The notes beneath the pieces were generated by a model. The model searched no databases. It saw nothing but the letters and a program-made list of their open reading frames with translations, and was not told the origin of the DNA. The position numbers were made by a program, and so were the translations under genes. Below are positions 6,914 to 11,820 of a DNA stretch of 11,820 bases, one piece after another (position 1 is the stretch's first letter; every line of letters starts with the position of its first letter). The DNA lies in contig CAJWZN010000032.1 of assembly GCA_913050105.1 (NCBI GenBank), positions 1-11,820 of the forward strand, given 5' to 3'. Origin of the DNA: an uncultured Synechococcus sp. Its GTDB lineage: Bacteria > Cyanobacteriota > Cyanobacteriia > PCC-6307 > Cyanobiaceae.

Positions 6914-7063
6914 GCATTTGCACTCAATTATTTTTAATTAATGCGAAGAAATGTGCGGCCTGGCTGATGTCAGCGGGAGCAGATCTATTGATTCCCGGTG
7001 AAATCTGCTCCTTGAACATCGGCTGCTGTTGAATGAAAACAACTTCCCCATGAACGTCACGGC
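6914..7063. promoter_or_regulatory. chlB-chlL spacer with AT-rich block and stem-loop
   Basis: This 150-bp gap breaks an otherwise tight operon. It has an AT-rich stretch (6925-6942) including the small palindrome AATTA-TTTT-TAATT, then a 9-bp inverted repeat described separately. A separate chlL promoter or a processing/attenuation site is plausible. No clear -35/-10 pair was found. Confidence 0.5.
6976..7011 (+). repeat. 9-bp inverted repeat upstream of chlL
   Basis: GGAGCAGAT (6976-6984) and ATCTGCTCC (7003-7011) are perfect complements separated by 18 nt, extendable by one G-U pair. No T-run follows, so it is not a standard terminator. It could be an operator or an mRNA structure setting the ChlL to ChlN/ChlB ratio. 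Confidence 0.5.
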
Positions 7064-7954
7064 ATGACCACGACTCTGACCCGGCCGACAGATGGCGAAG
7101 GCAGCGTGCAGGTCCATCAGGACCTCGCCATGAATATCGAGGAGGAAACCCTTGTAATCGCTGTCTATGGCAAAGGCGGCATCGGTAAATCCACCACCTC
7201 ATCAAACCTTTCAGCCGCTTTTTCAAAATTGGGAAAGCGTGTCCTGCAGATCGGCTGCGACCCGAAGCACGACAGCACCTTCACACTCACCCACACGATG
7301 GTGCCAACCGTGATCGACATCCTGGAGGAGGTTGATTTTCACAGCGAAGAGCTCCGCCCGGACGATTTCGTCTTCACTGGCTACAACGGTGTGAAATGCG
7401 TGGAAAGCGGTGGGCCTCCAGCAGGCACAGGCTGTGGCGGCTATGTGACAGGGCAGACCGTGAAGCTGCTGAAAGAACACCACCTCCTTGAGGACACCGA
7501 CGTGGTGATCTTTGACGTTCTGGGGGATGTGGTGTGCGGAGGCTTCGCAGCGCCCCTCCAACACGCCAACTATTGCCTGATCGTGACCGCCAACGACTTC
7601 GATTCGATTTTTGCGATGAATCGAATCGTTCAGGCGATCCAGGCCAAAGCCAAAAACTACAAAGTTCGCCTTGGCGGCGTCGTAGCCAATCGATCTGCCG
7701 ACACCGATCAGATCGATAAATTCAACGCTCGAACCGGTCTACGGACCATGGCCCACTTCAAAGATGTTGATGCCATTCGTCGATCACGGCTGAAAAAGTG
7801 CACCATCTTCGAAATGGATGATGACGATGAAGCTGTTCAGGCCGTGCGCAGCGAATACCTGCGTTTAGCCCAAAACATGTTGGACAAAGTGGAACCCCTG
7901 GAAGCCGTTTCACTGAAGGATCGAGAGATCTTCGACCTCCTGGGGTTCGACTGA
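7064..7954 (+). CDS. chlL: Light-independent protochlorophyllide reductase iron-sulfur ATP-binding protein ChlL
   Basis: NifH-like homodimeric ATPase that donates electrons to ChlN-ChlB with ATP hydrolysis. The 296-aa protein has the P-loop GKGGIGKST at residues 36-44, and the inter-subunit [4Fe-4S] ligands Cys124 (GTGCGG) and Cys158 (DVVCGGF), matching the two NifH ligands. It ends DREIFDLLGFD as other ChlL proteins do. The ATG at 7064 has no ribosome site, but its N-terminal sequence MTTTLTRPTDGEGSVQVHQD is characteristic of marine Synechococcus ChlL. The ATG at 7130 (residue 23) is a weaker alternative. A 5-codon ORF (7050-7067) overlaps the start codon. The stop is 1 bp from the por stop on the other strand. 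Confidence 0.98.
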   Translation: MTTTLTRPTDGEGSVQVHQDLAMNIEEETLVIAVYGKGGIGKSTTSSNLSAAFSKLGKRVLQIGCDPKHDSTFTLTHTMVPTVIDILEEVDFHSEELRPDDFVFTGYNGVKCVESGGPPAGTGCGGYVTGQTVKLLKEHHLLEDTDVVIFDVLGDVVCGGFAAPLQHANYCLIVTANDFDSIFAMNRIVQAIQAKAKNYKVRLGGVVANRSADTDQIDKFNARTGLRTMAHFKDVDAIRRSRLKKCTIFEMDDDDEAVQAVRSEYLRLAQNMLDKVEPLEAVSLKDREIFDLLGFD

Positions 7955-7955
7955 A

Positions 7956-8909
7956 TCAGATCCCCACCAGCTGCATCGACAGTTCCCAGACCAGACGGGC
8001 AGTGATTGGATCGGTGGCTTGTTCAGACAGCTCCTGACTGAACTGCTGCCCATTTTTTTTCTGGCGGTTTCCCCAGCTCCAGTGAACGCCTGATTGAGCA
8101 AACTCCGGGTTGGCCACAACATCGGCGACCCGTTCACCTGCCATCGCCTGCGAGACATAGCCTCCGGTGATGTTCTTCTGGAACCAGGGGAAGATCTTCC
8201 GGAACACTCTCGGCGTATTGCGAAACAGAGGCGTGTCCGCCACACATCCCGGATAAAGCGAACTGAAGGTGATTCCCGTCTCAGCGTGCAGACGACGGTG
8301 AAGCTCCTGGGTGGTGATCATGTTGCAGAGCTTGCTGTCTTTGTACGCCTTTCCGGGCTTGAACGCCTTTCCATTGGCCATCGTCACCGGTGCCTTGAAC
8401 CCCGCCTCGAAACCGGCGAGATTCCCCAGATCCGCTGGAGCAGGTATCGGAATCCTGCCCCCCAGCTCCTTGGAATTGGCGGTGACGGTACCGAGAATCA
8501 CCACACGCTTCGAGGGATGGCTGGAGGCCTTGAGACGCTCAAGCAGCAAATGCACCAGAAGGAAATGGCCGAGGTGGTTTGTGGCCATGGAGATTTCGAA
8601 TCCCTGAGGAGAACGCTCCGGGGATTTCAGTTTTGGCTTGTAGACAGCGGCATTGCAGACGCAGACATCGAGGTGATCGGGGAGCGCAGCAACGGCATTC
8701 CGAATGCTGTTCAGATCGCCAAGATCCATCAGGACGTGCTTGAGGCGCTGCTTGGGCAGATCCAGCTCATCTGCCGCGGCTGCCGCCCTCTGGGGACTGC
8801 GATTGGCAGTAATCACAGTCCAGCCGCGATTCACAAGCGTCTTGGTTGCATTGAGACCAACCCCCGATGTGGTGCCAGTAATCAGAACAGTGCCGGGATT
8901 ACCAGTCAT
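7956..8909 (-). CDS. por: Light-dependent protochlorophyllide oxidoreductase (LPOR)
   Basis: Reduces protochlorophyllide to chlorophyllide with NADPH and light; unlike DPOR it is not oxygen-sensitive. The protein is 317 aa from the ATG at 8909; a TTG one codon earlier is not required. It is a short-chain dehydrogenase: the NADPH motif TGTTSGVG lies at 11-18, the NAA motif in CNAAVYKPK follows, and the catalytic YKDSK has Tyr189 and Lys193. Cys222 in YPGCVADT corresponds to the conserved LPOR cysteine (Cys226 in Synechocystis). FPWFQKNITGGYVSQ and the WSWGNRQK region are LPOR-specific, separating it from general dehydrogenases. No ribosome site is clear. It lies tail to tail with chlL, one base apart, so both protochlorophyllide reductases adjoin and their transcripts may overlap. 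Confidence 0.96.
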   Translation of the reverse strand: MTGNPGTVLITGTTSGVGLNATKTLVNRGWTVITANRSPQRAAAAADELDLPKQRLKHVLMDLGDLNSIRNAVAALPDHLDVCVCNAAVYKPKLKSPERSPQGFEISMATNHLGHFLLVHLLLERLKASSHPSKRVVILGTVTANSKELGGRIPIPAPADLGNLAGFEAGFKAPVTMANGKAFKPGKAYKDSKLCNMITTQELHRRLHAETGITFSSLYPGCVADTPLFRNTPRVFRKIFPWFQKNITGGYVSQAMAGERVADVVANPEFAQSGVHWSWGNRQKKNGQQFSQELSEQATDPITARLVWELSMQLVGI

Positions 8910-8951
8910 CAAACGGGATAAAGCAAGATTTCAGTCTGCCGTTCTCAAGGC

Positions 8952-8969
8952 TGCGTTCATTGGAACGCA
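8952..8969. repeat. 7-bp hairpin between the 8980-9378 gene and por
   Basis: TGCGTTC (8952-8958) and GAACGCA (8963-8969) pair perfectly around ATTG. It lies just past the stop of the upstream minus-strand gene and before por. There is no T-run on the minus strand, so termination would be weak. It might be a processing site or an operator for por. Confidence 0.4.
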
Positions 8970-8979
8970 TTGATGAATC

Positions 8980-9378
8980 TCAACGCCAAACAACACGAAG
9001 ACGGTTGGGAGCGATCCATTGATCCTGGTTTTCGAGCAATCGCTTTTCACCTCCGAGGGTGAACAGGCGATCAAAGCCCGACTGAAGCGATTCGAGCTTT
9101 GCGGATTCCACTGCCACAACAGCAGCGATCTCACCGTGCCGTTCAAGCCTCTCCTGATATGCCACCGACAAACGAGCAACGCTGACGCATCCGAGCAGGA
9201 TGAGACCAACCTTCGCTCCCAAAGCAATCAGGCTGCAGTGAAGTTCCTGACGATCAAACTGACGCTGAATCAATGCAGCACGGTCGACCGCAGTGACGGA
9301 CTCGACCGATTGAGGCGACGGGCTCGTCTCCTGCCGTGATTCACGTGGATGGAAGGAACGAGCTGAAGACGCCGTCAC
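8980..9378 (-). CDS. Unknown small membrane protein with one TM segment and coiled coil
   Basis: Not assigned to a named family. The frame opens with GTG at 9378 and encodes up to 132 aa; no ATG occurs in it, so the start is uncertain, and a TTG near residue 36 is another choice. Residues 1-45 are polar. Residues about 48-68 (LIALGAKVGLILLGCVSVA) form one hydrophobic segment. Residues 72-108 look like a short amphipathic coiled coil (SVAYQERLERHGEIA onward). The C-terminus has the distinctive EKRLLENQDQWIAPN. I have the impression that a similar tail occurs in other marine cyanobacterial proteins but cannot verify it here. The TM-plus-coil shape recalls FtsB/FtsL-type proteins, without evidence for that role. 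It lies upstream of por and downstream of the psaM candidate, same strand. Confidence 0.65.
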   Translation of the reverse strand: MTASSARSFHPRESRQETSPSPQSVESVTAVDRAALIQRQFDRQELHCSLIALGAKVGLILLGCVSVARLSVAYQERLERHGEIAAVVAVESAKLESLQSGFDRLFTLGGEKRLLENQDQWIAPNRLRVVWR

Positions 9379-9451
9379 CGCGAGGGATCAGATGTCCGCT
9401 TGTAACGCAGCGAACTGCCGCTGCCAAGCCTTCGTTCACCGCCAATTGCAA

Positions 9452-9556
9452 TCAAGCCTCGTAAAGACTGATCGAAAGACGCAGAGCCAGAACAGCGGCA
9501 TGGGCCGCCACCACGAGGGCAATGAAGATTTCGGGCGTGGTCAGGGCAGTGCTCAT
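9452..9556 (-). CDS. psaM: Photosystem I subunit XII (PsaM) candidate, 34 aa
   Basis: A very short ORF encoding 34 aa: a few polar residues (MSTALTTPE), a single hydrophobic helix (IFIALVVAAHAAVLAL, residues 10-25), then RLSISLYEA. This matches the pattern of PsaM, a 29-34 residue single-helix subunit at the photosystem I trimer region, where a helix is followed by LAxRLxxxLY near the C-terminus. An in-frame ATG 12 codons upstream (9592) would give a 46-aa product, too long for PsaM. No good ribosome site precedes either. It lies in the minus-strand group with por and the coiled-coil protein and is divergent from the CRR6-like gene. The call rests on pattern recognition; a short hydrophobic ORF could arise by chance, but length, helix and tail all agree. 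Confidence 0.65.
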   Translation of the reverse strand: MSTALTTPEIFIALVVAAHAAVLALRLSISLYEA

Positions 9557-9602
9557 GAAGCCAAAGAACCAATCGGTTCCATTCTTCTCCATAAAGATGG
9601 CT

Positions 9603-9628
9603 ACAGGCCATCATTCGCAAAGGCCTGT
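9603..9628. repeat. Inverted repeat in the psaM/crr6 divergent spacer
   Basis: ACAGGCC (9603-9609) and GGCCTGT (9622-9628) are perfect 7-bp complements around 12 nt. It sits 11 bp before the crr6 ATG and 47 bp before the psaM start, in a spacer of only 83 bp, so it could be an operator for both. Chance occurrence is not excluded. Confidence 0.4.
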
Positions 9629-9639
9629 CACACCAACCG

Positions 9640-10110
9640 ATGGAACCGGTCCAGATCAATGCCGCGATGATCCGGCGTCTCGACCTCTCTCCCCTGCAGG
9701 TCTGGAGCAGTCGTCCCCTGGCGGAACTGCTGGAGCGAGGGCCGGTTCTCGAGCTGAACTTCGACTGGCCCAGAGAAGCCACGGATCCAAGAGAGCTGGC
9801 GGAATGCCCGGAACCACGCCTCTGGGCCCTGCGGGCCGATGCCCGCTTTCCGTGGTTGCCGCTGTTGCTTGAACGTGACCGGGGCAGCCTGATCCGCCAT
9901 GTGGCCATGGTGGTTCCCCACAGCTTCAGCCGCAGTGAGGGTTTGCGTTTCGAACCGCAGGCCCTGGAGTTGTGGATCACCCACCGGATGATGCAACTTG
10001 ACGATCTCTGCAGTTCCACCCTGGGACGATCCATGCGGGGCAACCTCTCTCAGATGGCGGCCGCCCTGGGCTACGAACTGGATGAAAACTTCTGGAACCT
10101 GTTGAATTGA
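9640..10110 (+). CDS. CRR6-like (DUF1817) NDH-1 assembly factor
   Basis: Looks like the cyanobacterial CRR6 family. In Arabidopsis and Synechocystis (Slr1097) CRR6 is a soluble factor needed for maturation of NdhI and assembly of the hydrophilic arm of the NDH-1 complex. The 156-aa protein fits the family's length and shows the recalled core: FDWPREATDPRELAECPE (41-58), RLWALRADARFPWLP (60-74), MVVPHSFSRSEGLRF (90-104), FEPQALELWI, and the C-terminal AAALGYELDENFW. No cofactor motif, signal or membrane segment is visible. The ATG at 9640 is used; a second ATG at residue 10 is possible. It is divergent from psaM and converges on the permease gene with 4 bp between stops. Family call is from memory of the conserved segments. 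Confidence 0.78.
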   Translation: MEPVQINAAMIRRLDLSPLQVWSSRPLAELLERGPVLELNFDWPREATDPRELAECPEPRLWALRADARFPWLPLLLERDRGSLIRHVAMVVPHSFSRSEGLRFEPQALELWITHRMMQLDDLCSSTLGRSMRGNLSQMAAALGYELDENFWNLLN

Positions 10111-10114
10111 TCCT

Positions 10115-10894
10115 TCAGGCCATCAGCAGATGGAGGGCGCGGCGGCAGCTGTCGATCGCCAGAACAACGGCTAACCCTCTCAGAAGACGCACCAGCAGCG
10201 TGGCATCGAATTGATCCAGTCGACTGGCCGTCGTCTGAGCCGCTATCGCAGCCACCCCACCAAGCAGTAATCCCATCCAGGGAACTCCGCGGCTTTCATG
10301 CAGGAACTGAAGGGACGCGGCGGTGGCGGAGCAGAACACTGCCACGGTGCTCAGGCGAACAGCGCGATGGATCGACAAACCGAGAGGTCCGCTCATCAGC
10401 GGCACCATCACCAATCCACCGCCAAGACCGAGCATGCCCGCCGTCCATCCAGCGATACAACCCACACCCCCCAGCCAGCCCAAGGCCTGCTCTTCACCCT
10501 GCTCAGCAGACTCCTCTGAGGCGGACCGATCGCGAACAACAAACGCCAACACCACGTAAATCAACGTTTGCATGGCCAGCAGAATCCAACCGGAGACCAG
10601 TCCAGCAAGACCGCCGAACAGCAGGGCCGAGCCAAACGCGGCCACACCGATGACCAGGCTGGATCGCAACGACAGCGAACCGCTGCGCAGATGTGCCACA
10701 AGACCGGCAAGAGCCGTGGGAACGATGGCGAAGCTGCTGGTGGCCAGGGCTTGATGGGGCGGCAGATTCAGCCAGAGCAGCAGGGGCGCGAAAATCAGAC
10801 CGCCACCGATTCCCAGAAGACCCGCGAGTCCACCGGCAAGCAAACCGAGTCCGATCAGAAGAGGAAAATCCCACCAGGGCAGCACCGCAACCAC
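10115..10894 (-). CDS. TauE/SafE-family permease
   Basis: An integral inner-membrane protein of the TauE/SafE (DUF81) family, whose members are proposed anion exporters or importers for sulfite, sulfoacetate or similar compounds. The 259-aa product shows the family's internal duplication: GLLAGGLAGLLGIGGGLIF near residues 17-35 and GWTAGMLGLGGGLVMVPL near 149-166. About seven to eight hydrophobic segments are separated by a polar loop (121-138, RDRSASEESAEQGEEQ). The start is uncertain: GTG at 10894 is the longest, GTG at 10885 is also possible, and there is no in-frame ATG. The longest start lies 18 bp from the divergent ligase gene. Substrate cannot be deduced from sequence or neighbours. 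Confidence 0.88.
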   Translation of the reverse strand: MVAVLPWWDFPLLIGLGLLAGGLAGLLGIGGGLIFAPLLLWLNLPPHQALATSSFAIVPTALAGLVAHLRSGSLSLRSSLVIGVAAFGSALLFGGLAGLVSGWILLAMQTLIYVVLAFVVRDRSASEESAEQGEEQALGWLGGVGCIAGWTAGMLGLGGGLVMVPLMSGPLGLSIHRAVRLSTVAVFCSATAASLQFLHESRGVPWMGLLLGGVAAIAAQTTASRLDQFDATLLVRLLRGLAVVLAIDSCRRALHLLMA

Positions 10895-10912
10895 TCGCGC
10901 AGGAACACCAGC

Positions 10913-11656
10913 ATGCCGACCACCTCAACCTGGGGACGTCTCATACCAAGTTTCACAAGCGATGGGCACACCCAGATGGTGCTGGACCGGCTTCTGCTGG
11001 AGCAAGCGATTCAGACCCCTGTTCTGCGCTTCTACCGCTGGGATGGTCCCTGGCTGTCGCTGGGGCGACATCAGAGGAACTGGCCCGAACACTGGACCGA
11101 TCTCGCACAGAGCAACCAGATCGGTCTGGTCCGACGACCCAGCGGTGGCCAGGCTGTGCTGCATGCCGGTGGATTGACCTATGCCCTCATCTGGCCGTCA
11201 GCACCGCGACAACGACGGGAGGCCTACCGGCAGGCCTGCCAGTGGCTCATCAACGGATTTTCGGCCCTTGGGATGCCCCTGCACTTCGGCGATGAACCCT
11301 CTGTACTGAACGAGGCGAACTGCTTCTCCCGCTGCACAGCTGCCGACCTTGTCGACAACCAAGGCATCAAACGCGTCGGCAGTGCGCAACGCTGGCTCCA
11401 CGGTCGGCTTTTGCAACACGGCGAAATCCTGCTGAATCCTCCACAGGCTTTATGGCAAAAGCTATTTGGATCAGCTGCTCCACCGCCGGCAGAACTAGAG
11501 CCTCTCAAGCTGGAAATCACACTTCTGGAAGCATTCAAGGAAAGCTGGCCAAGCCTGAGCTGGCGAGAGCAATCACTCACGCAAGGGGAACGTCAGGCGC
11601 TGGGGGCATCACTAGCTGATGTGCCGGAGCTGACATCCATTGTTCCCACGATCTGA
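10913..11656 (+). CDS. Lipoate/biotin protein ligase A/B-family protein
   Basis: Belongs to the LplA/LipM-type catalytic fold that attaches or transfers lipoyl, octanoyl or related groups to lysines of carrier domains. From the ATG at 10913 it is 247 aa. Family signatures are the cofactor loop RRPSGGQAVLH (74-84, against RRxTGGGAVxH), LTYALI (88-93), and IKRVGSAQRW (152-161), whose Lys153 sits where the catalytic lysine of LplA lies, three residues before GSA. GRLLQHGEILL (164-174) completes the core. The glycine triad in the loop reads SGGQ rather than TGGG, so the acceptor or donor could differ. The frame stays open upstream to 10568, but that part is antisense to the permease and not counted. 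Its 3' end overlaps the minus-strand partial gene by 64 bp. Confidence 0.85.
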   Translation: MPTTSTWGRLIPSFTSDGHTQMVLDRLLLEQAIQTPVLRFYRWDGPWLSLGRHQRNWPEHWTDLAQSNQIGLVRRPSGGQAVLHAGGLTYALIWPSAPRQRREAYRQACQWLINGFSALGMPLHFGDEPSVLNEANCFSRCTAADLVDNQGIKRVGSAQRWLHGRLLQHGEILLNPPQALWQKLFGSAAPPPAELEPLKLEITLLEAFKESWPSLSWREQSLTQGERQALGASLADVPELTSIVPTI

Positions 11657-11820
11657 GGGAGCATCACCAATCCCAGGGGATAGCTGTTGTGCTTGCGAGC
11701 CTCTTCGAGGATCGGGGCCGGAAGCCGCACTCCCAATCGTTTCAGAACAGCTTCGCCAAGATCCATCCGGTCAATCGTTCCGCTGGGAAGTCCAGCCGGA
11801 CTGATGACCAGCAGCCGTCC
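11593..11820 (-). CDS. C-terminal part of an unidentified protein, cut by the right edge
   Basis: An open minus-strand frame enters from the right edge and ends with TGA at 11593-11595, giving 75 C-terminal residues. The sequence starts GRLLVISPAGLPSGTIDRMD and continues LGEAVLKRLGVRLPAPILEE, then ends in a Ser/Ala-rich tail. It reads like real protein, with a VLKRLGVRLP stretch somewhat like the ends of alkaline-phosphatase-superfamily proteins, but that is too weak for a call. The other two minus frames are closed by stops; one plus frame stays open but looks non-protein. The last 64 bp overlap the ligase gene tail to tail. It could be spurious. Confidence 0.5.
   Translation of the reverse strand, partial: GRLLVISPAGLPSGTIDRMDLGEAVLKRLGVRLPAPILEEARKHNSYPLGLVMLPQIVGTMDVSSGTSASDAPSA

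Noticed and set aside
8952..8969. Intrinsic terminator between the coiled-coil gene and por
   Set aside because: The 7-bp hairpin is real but lacks a T-run on the minus strand, so I list it only as a repeat.
9375..10043. A 222-codon minus-strand open frame across the psaM region and the CRR6-like gene
   Set aside because: It is rich in Arg and Ser, without family features, and overlaps both the PsaM and CRR6-like frames in another phase.
10568..10912. An upstream open extension of the ligase gene
   Set aside because: Antisense to the permease gene and composed of low-complexity Gln/Arg/Thr sequence; ligase similarity begins after the ATG at 10913.
1..11820. CRISPR array, transposon, prophage or tRNA
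   Set aside because: No regularly spaced repeats, transposase or integrase motifs, terminal inverted repeats or tRNA-like arms were seen; the gene content is core photosynthetic.

Overview
The window reads as a stretch of chromosome from a marine Synechococcus-type alpha-cyanobacterium. It is GC-rich and densely coded. It combines an alpha-carboxysome locus (CsoS1 shell protein, form IA-type RuBisCO large subunit, CsoS1D) with both protochlorophyllide reductases and a PsaM-like photosystem I peptide. No mobile element, CRISPR array, tRNA or rRNA gene was seen.

Layout. Positions 1-1749 hold, on the minus strand, csoS1 followed by rbcL (cbbL); rbcL runs off the left edge about 16-17 codons short of its end. 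Positions 1750-2095 are the only long gene-free stretch, a divergent control region with two palindromes and a 14-bp direct repeat. Positions 2096-2677 (+) encode a Ham1/RdgB-family NTP pyrophosphatase. It ends 4 bp from the end of csoS1D (2682-3467, minus), the tandem-BMC gated shell protein. Positions 3582-3956 (+) hold an unrecognised 124-aa protein with an excisionase-like helix-turn-helix pattern at its C-terminus. Positions 4057-7954 (+) carry chlN, chlB and chlL, the complete light-independent protochlorophyllide reductase. One base after chlL ends, por (light-dependent reductase) begins its 3' end on the minus strand (7956-8909). Upstream of por on the minus strand are a small single-pass membrane coiled-coil protein (8980-9378) and a 34-aa ORF that looks like psaM (9452-9556).

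The right part carries a CRR6-like NDH-1 assembly factor (9640-10110, +), a TauE/SafE permease (10115-10894, minus), a lipoate ligase-family protein (10913-11656, +) and the C-terminal 75 codons of an unidentified minus-strand gene that overlaps the ligase gene and enters from the right edge.

The genes share one theme, building and running the photosynthetic machine: carbon fixation and its compartment, the penultimate ring-reduction step of chlorophyll synthesis by two unrelated enzymes, a photosystem I subunit and NDH-1 assembly. Strands alternate often. Three convergent pairs are separated by only 1-4 bp, leaving no room for conventional terminators between them. The most interesting points are the operator-like architecture upstream of csoS1, the altered purine-recognition motifs of the carboxysome-linked Ham1, the HTH-like unknown between csoS1D and chlN, and the very small psaM candidate.
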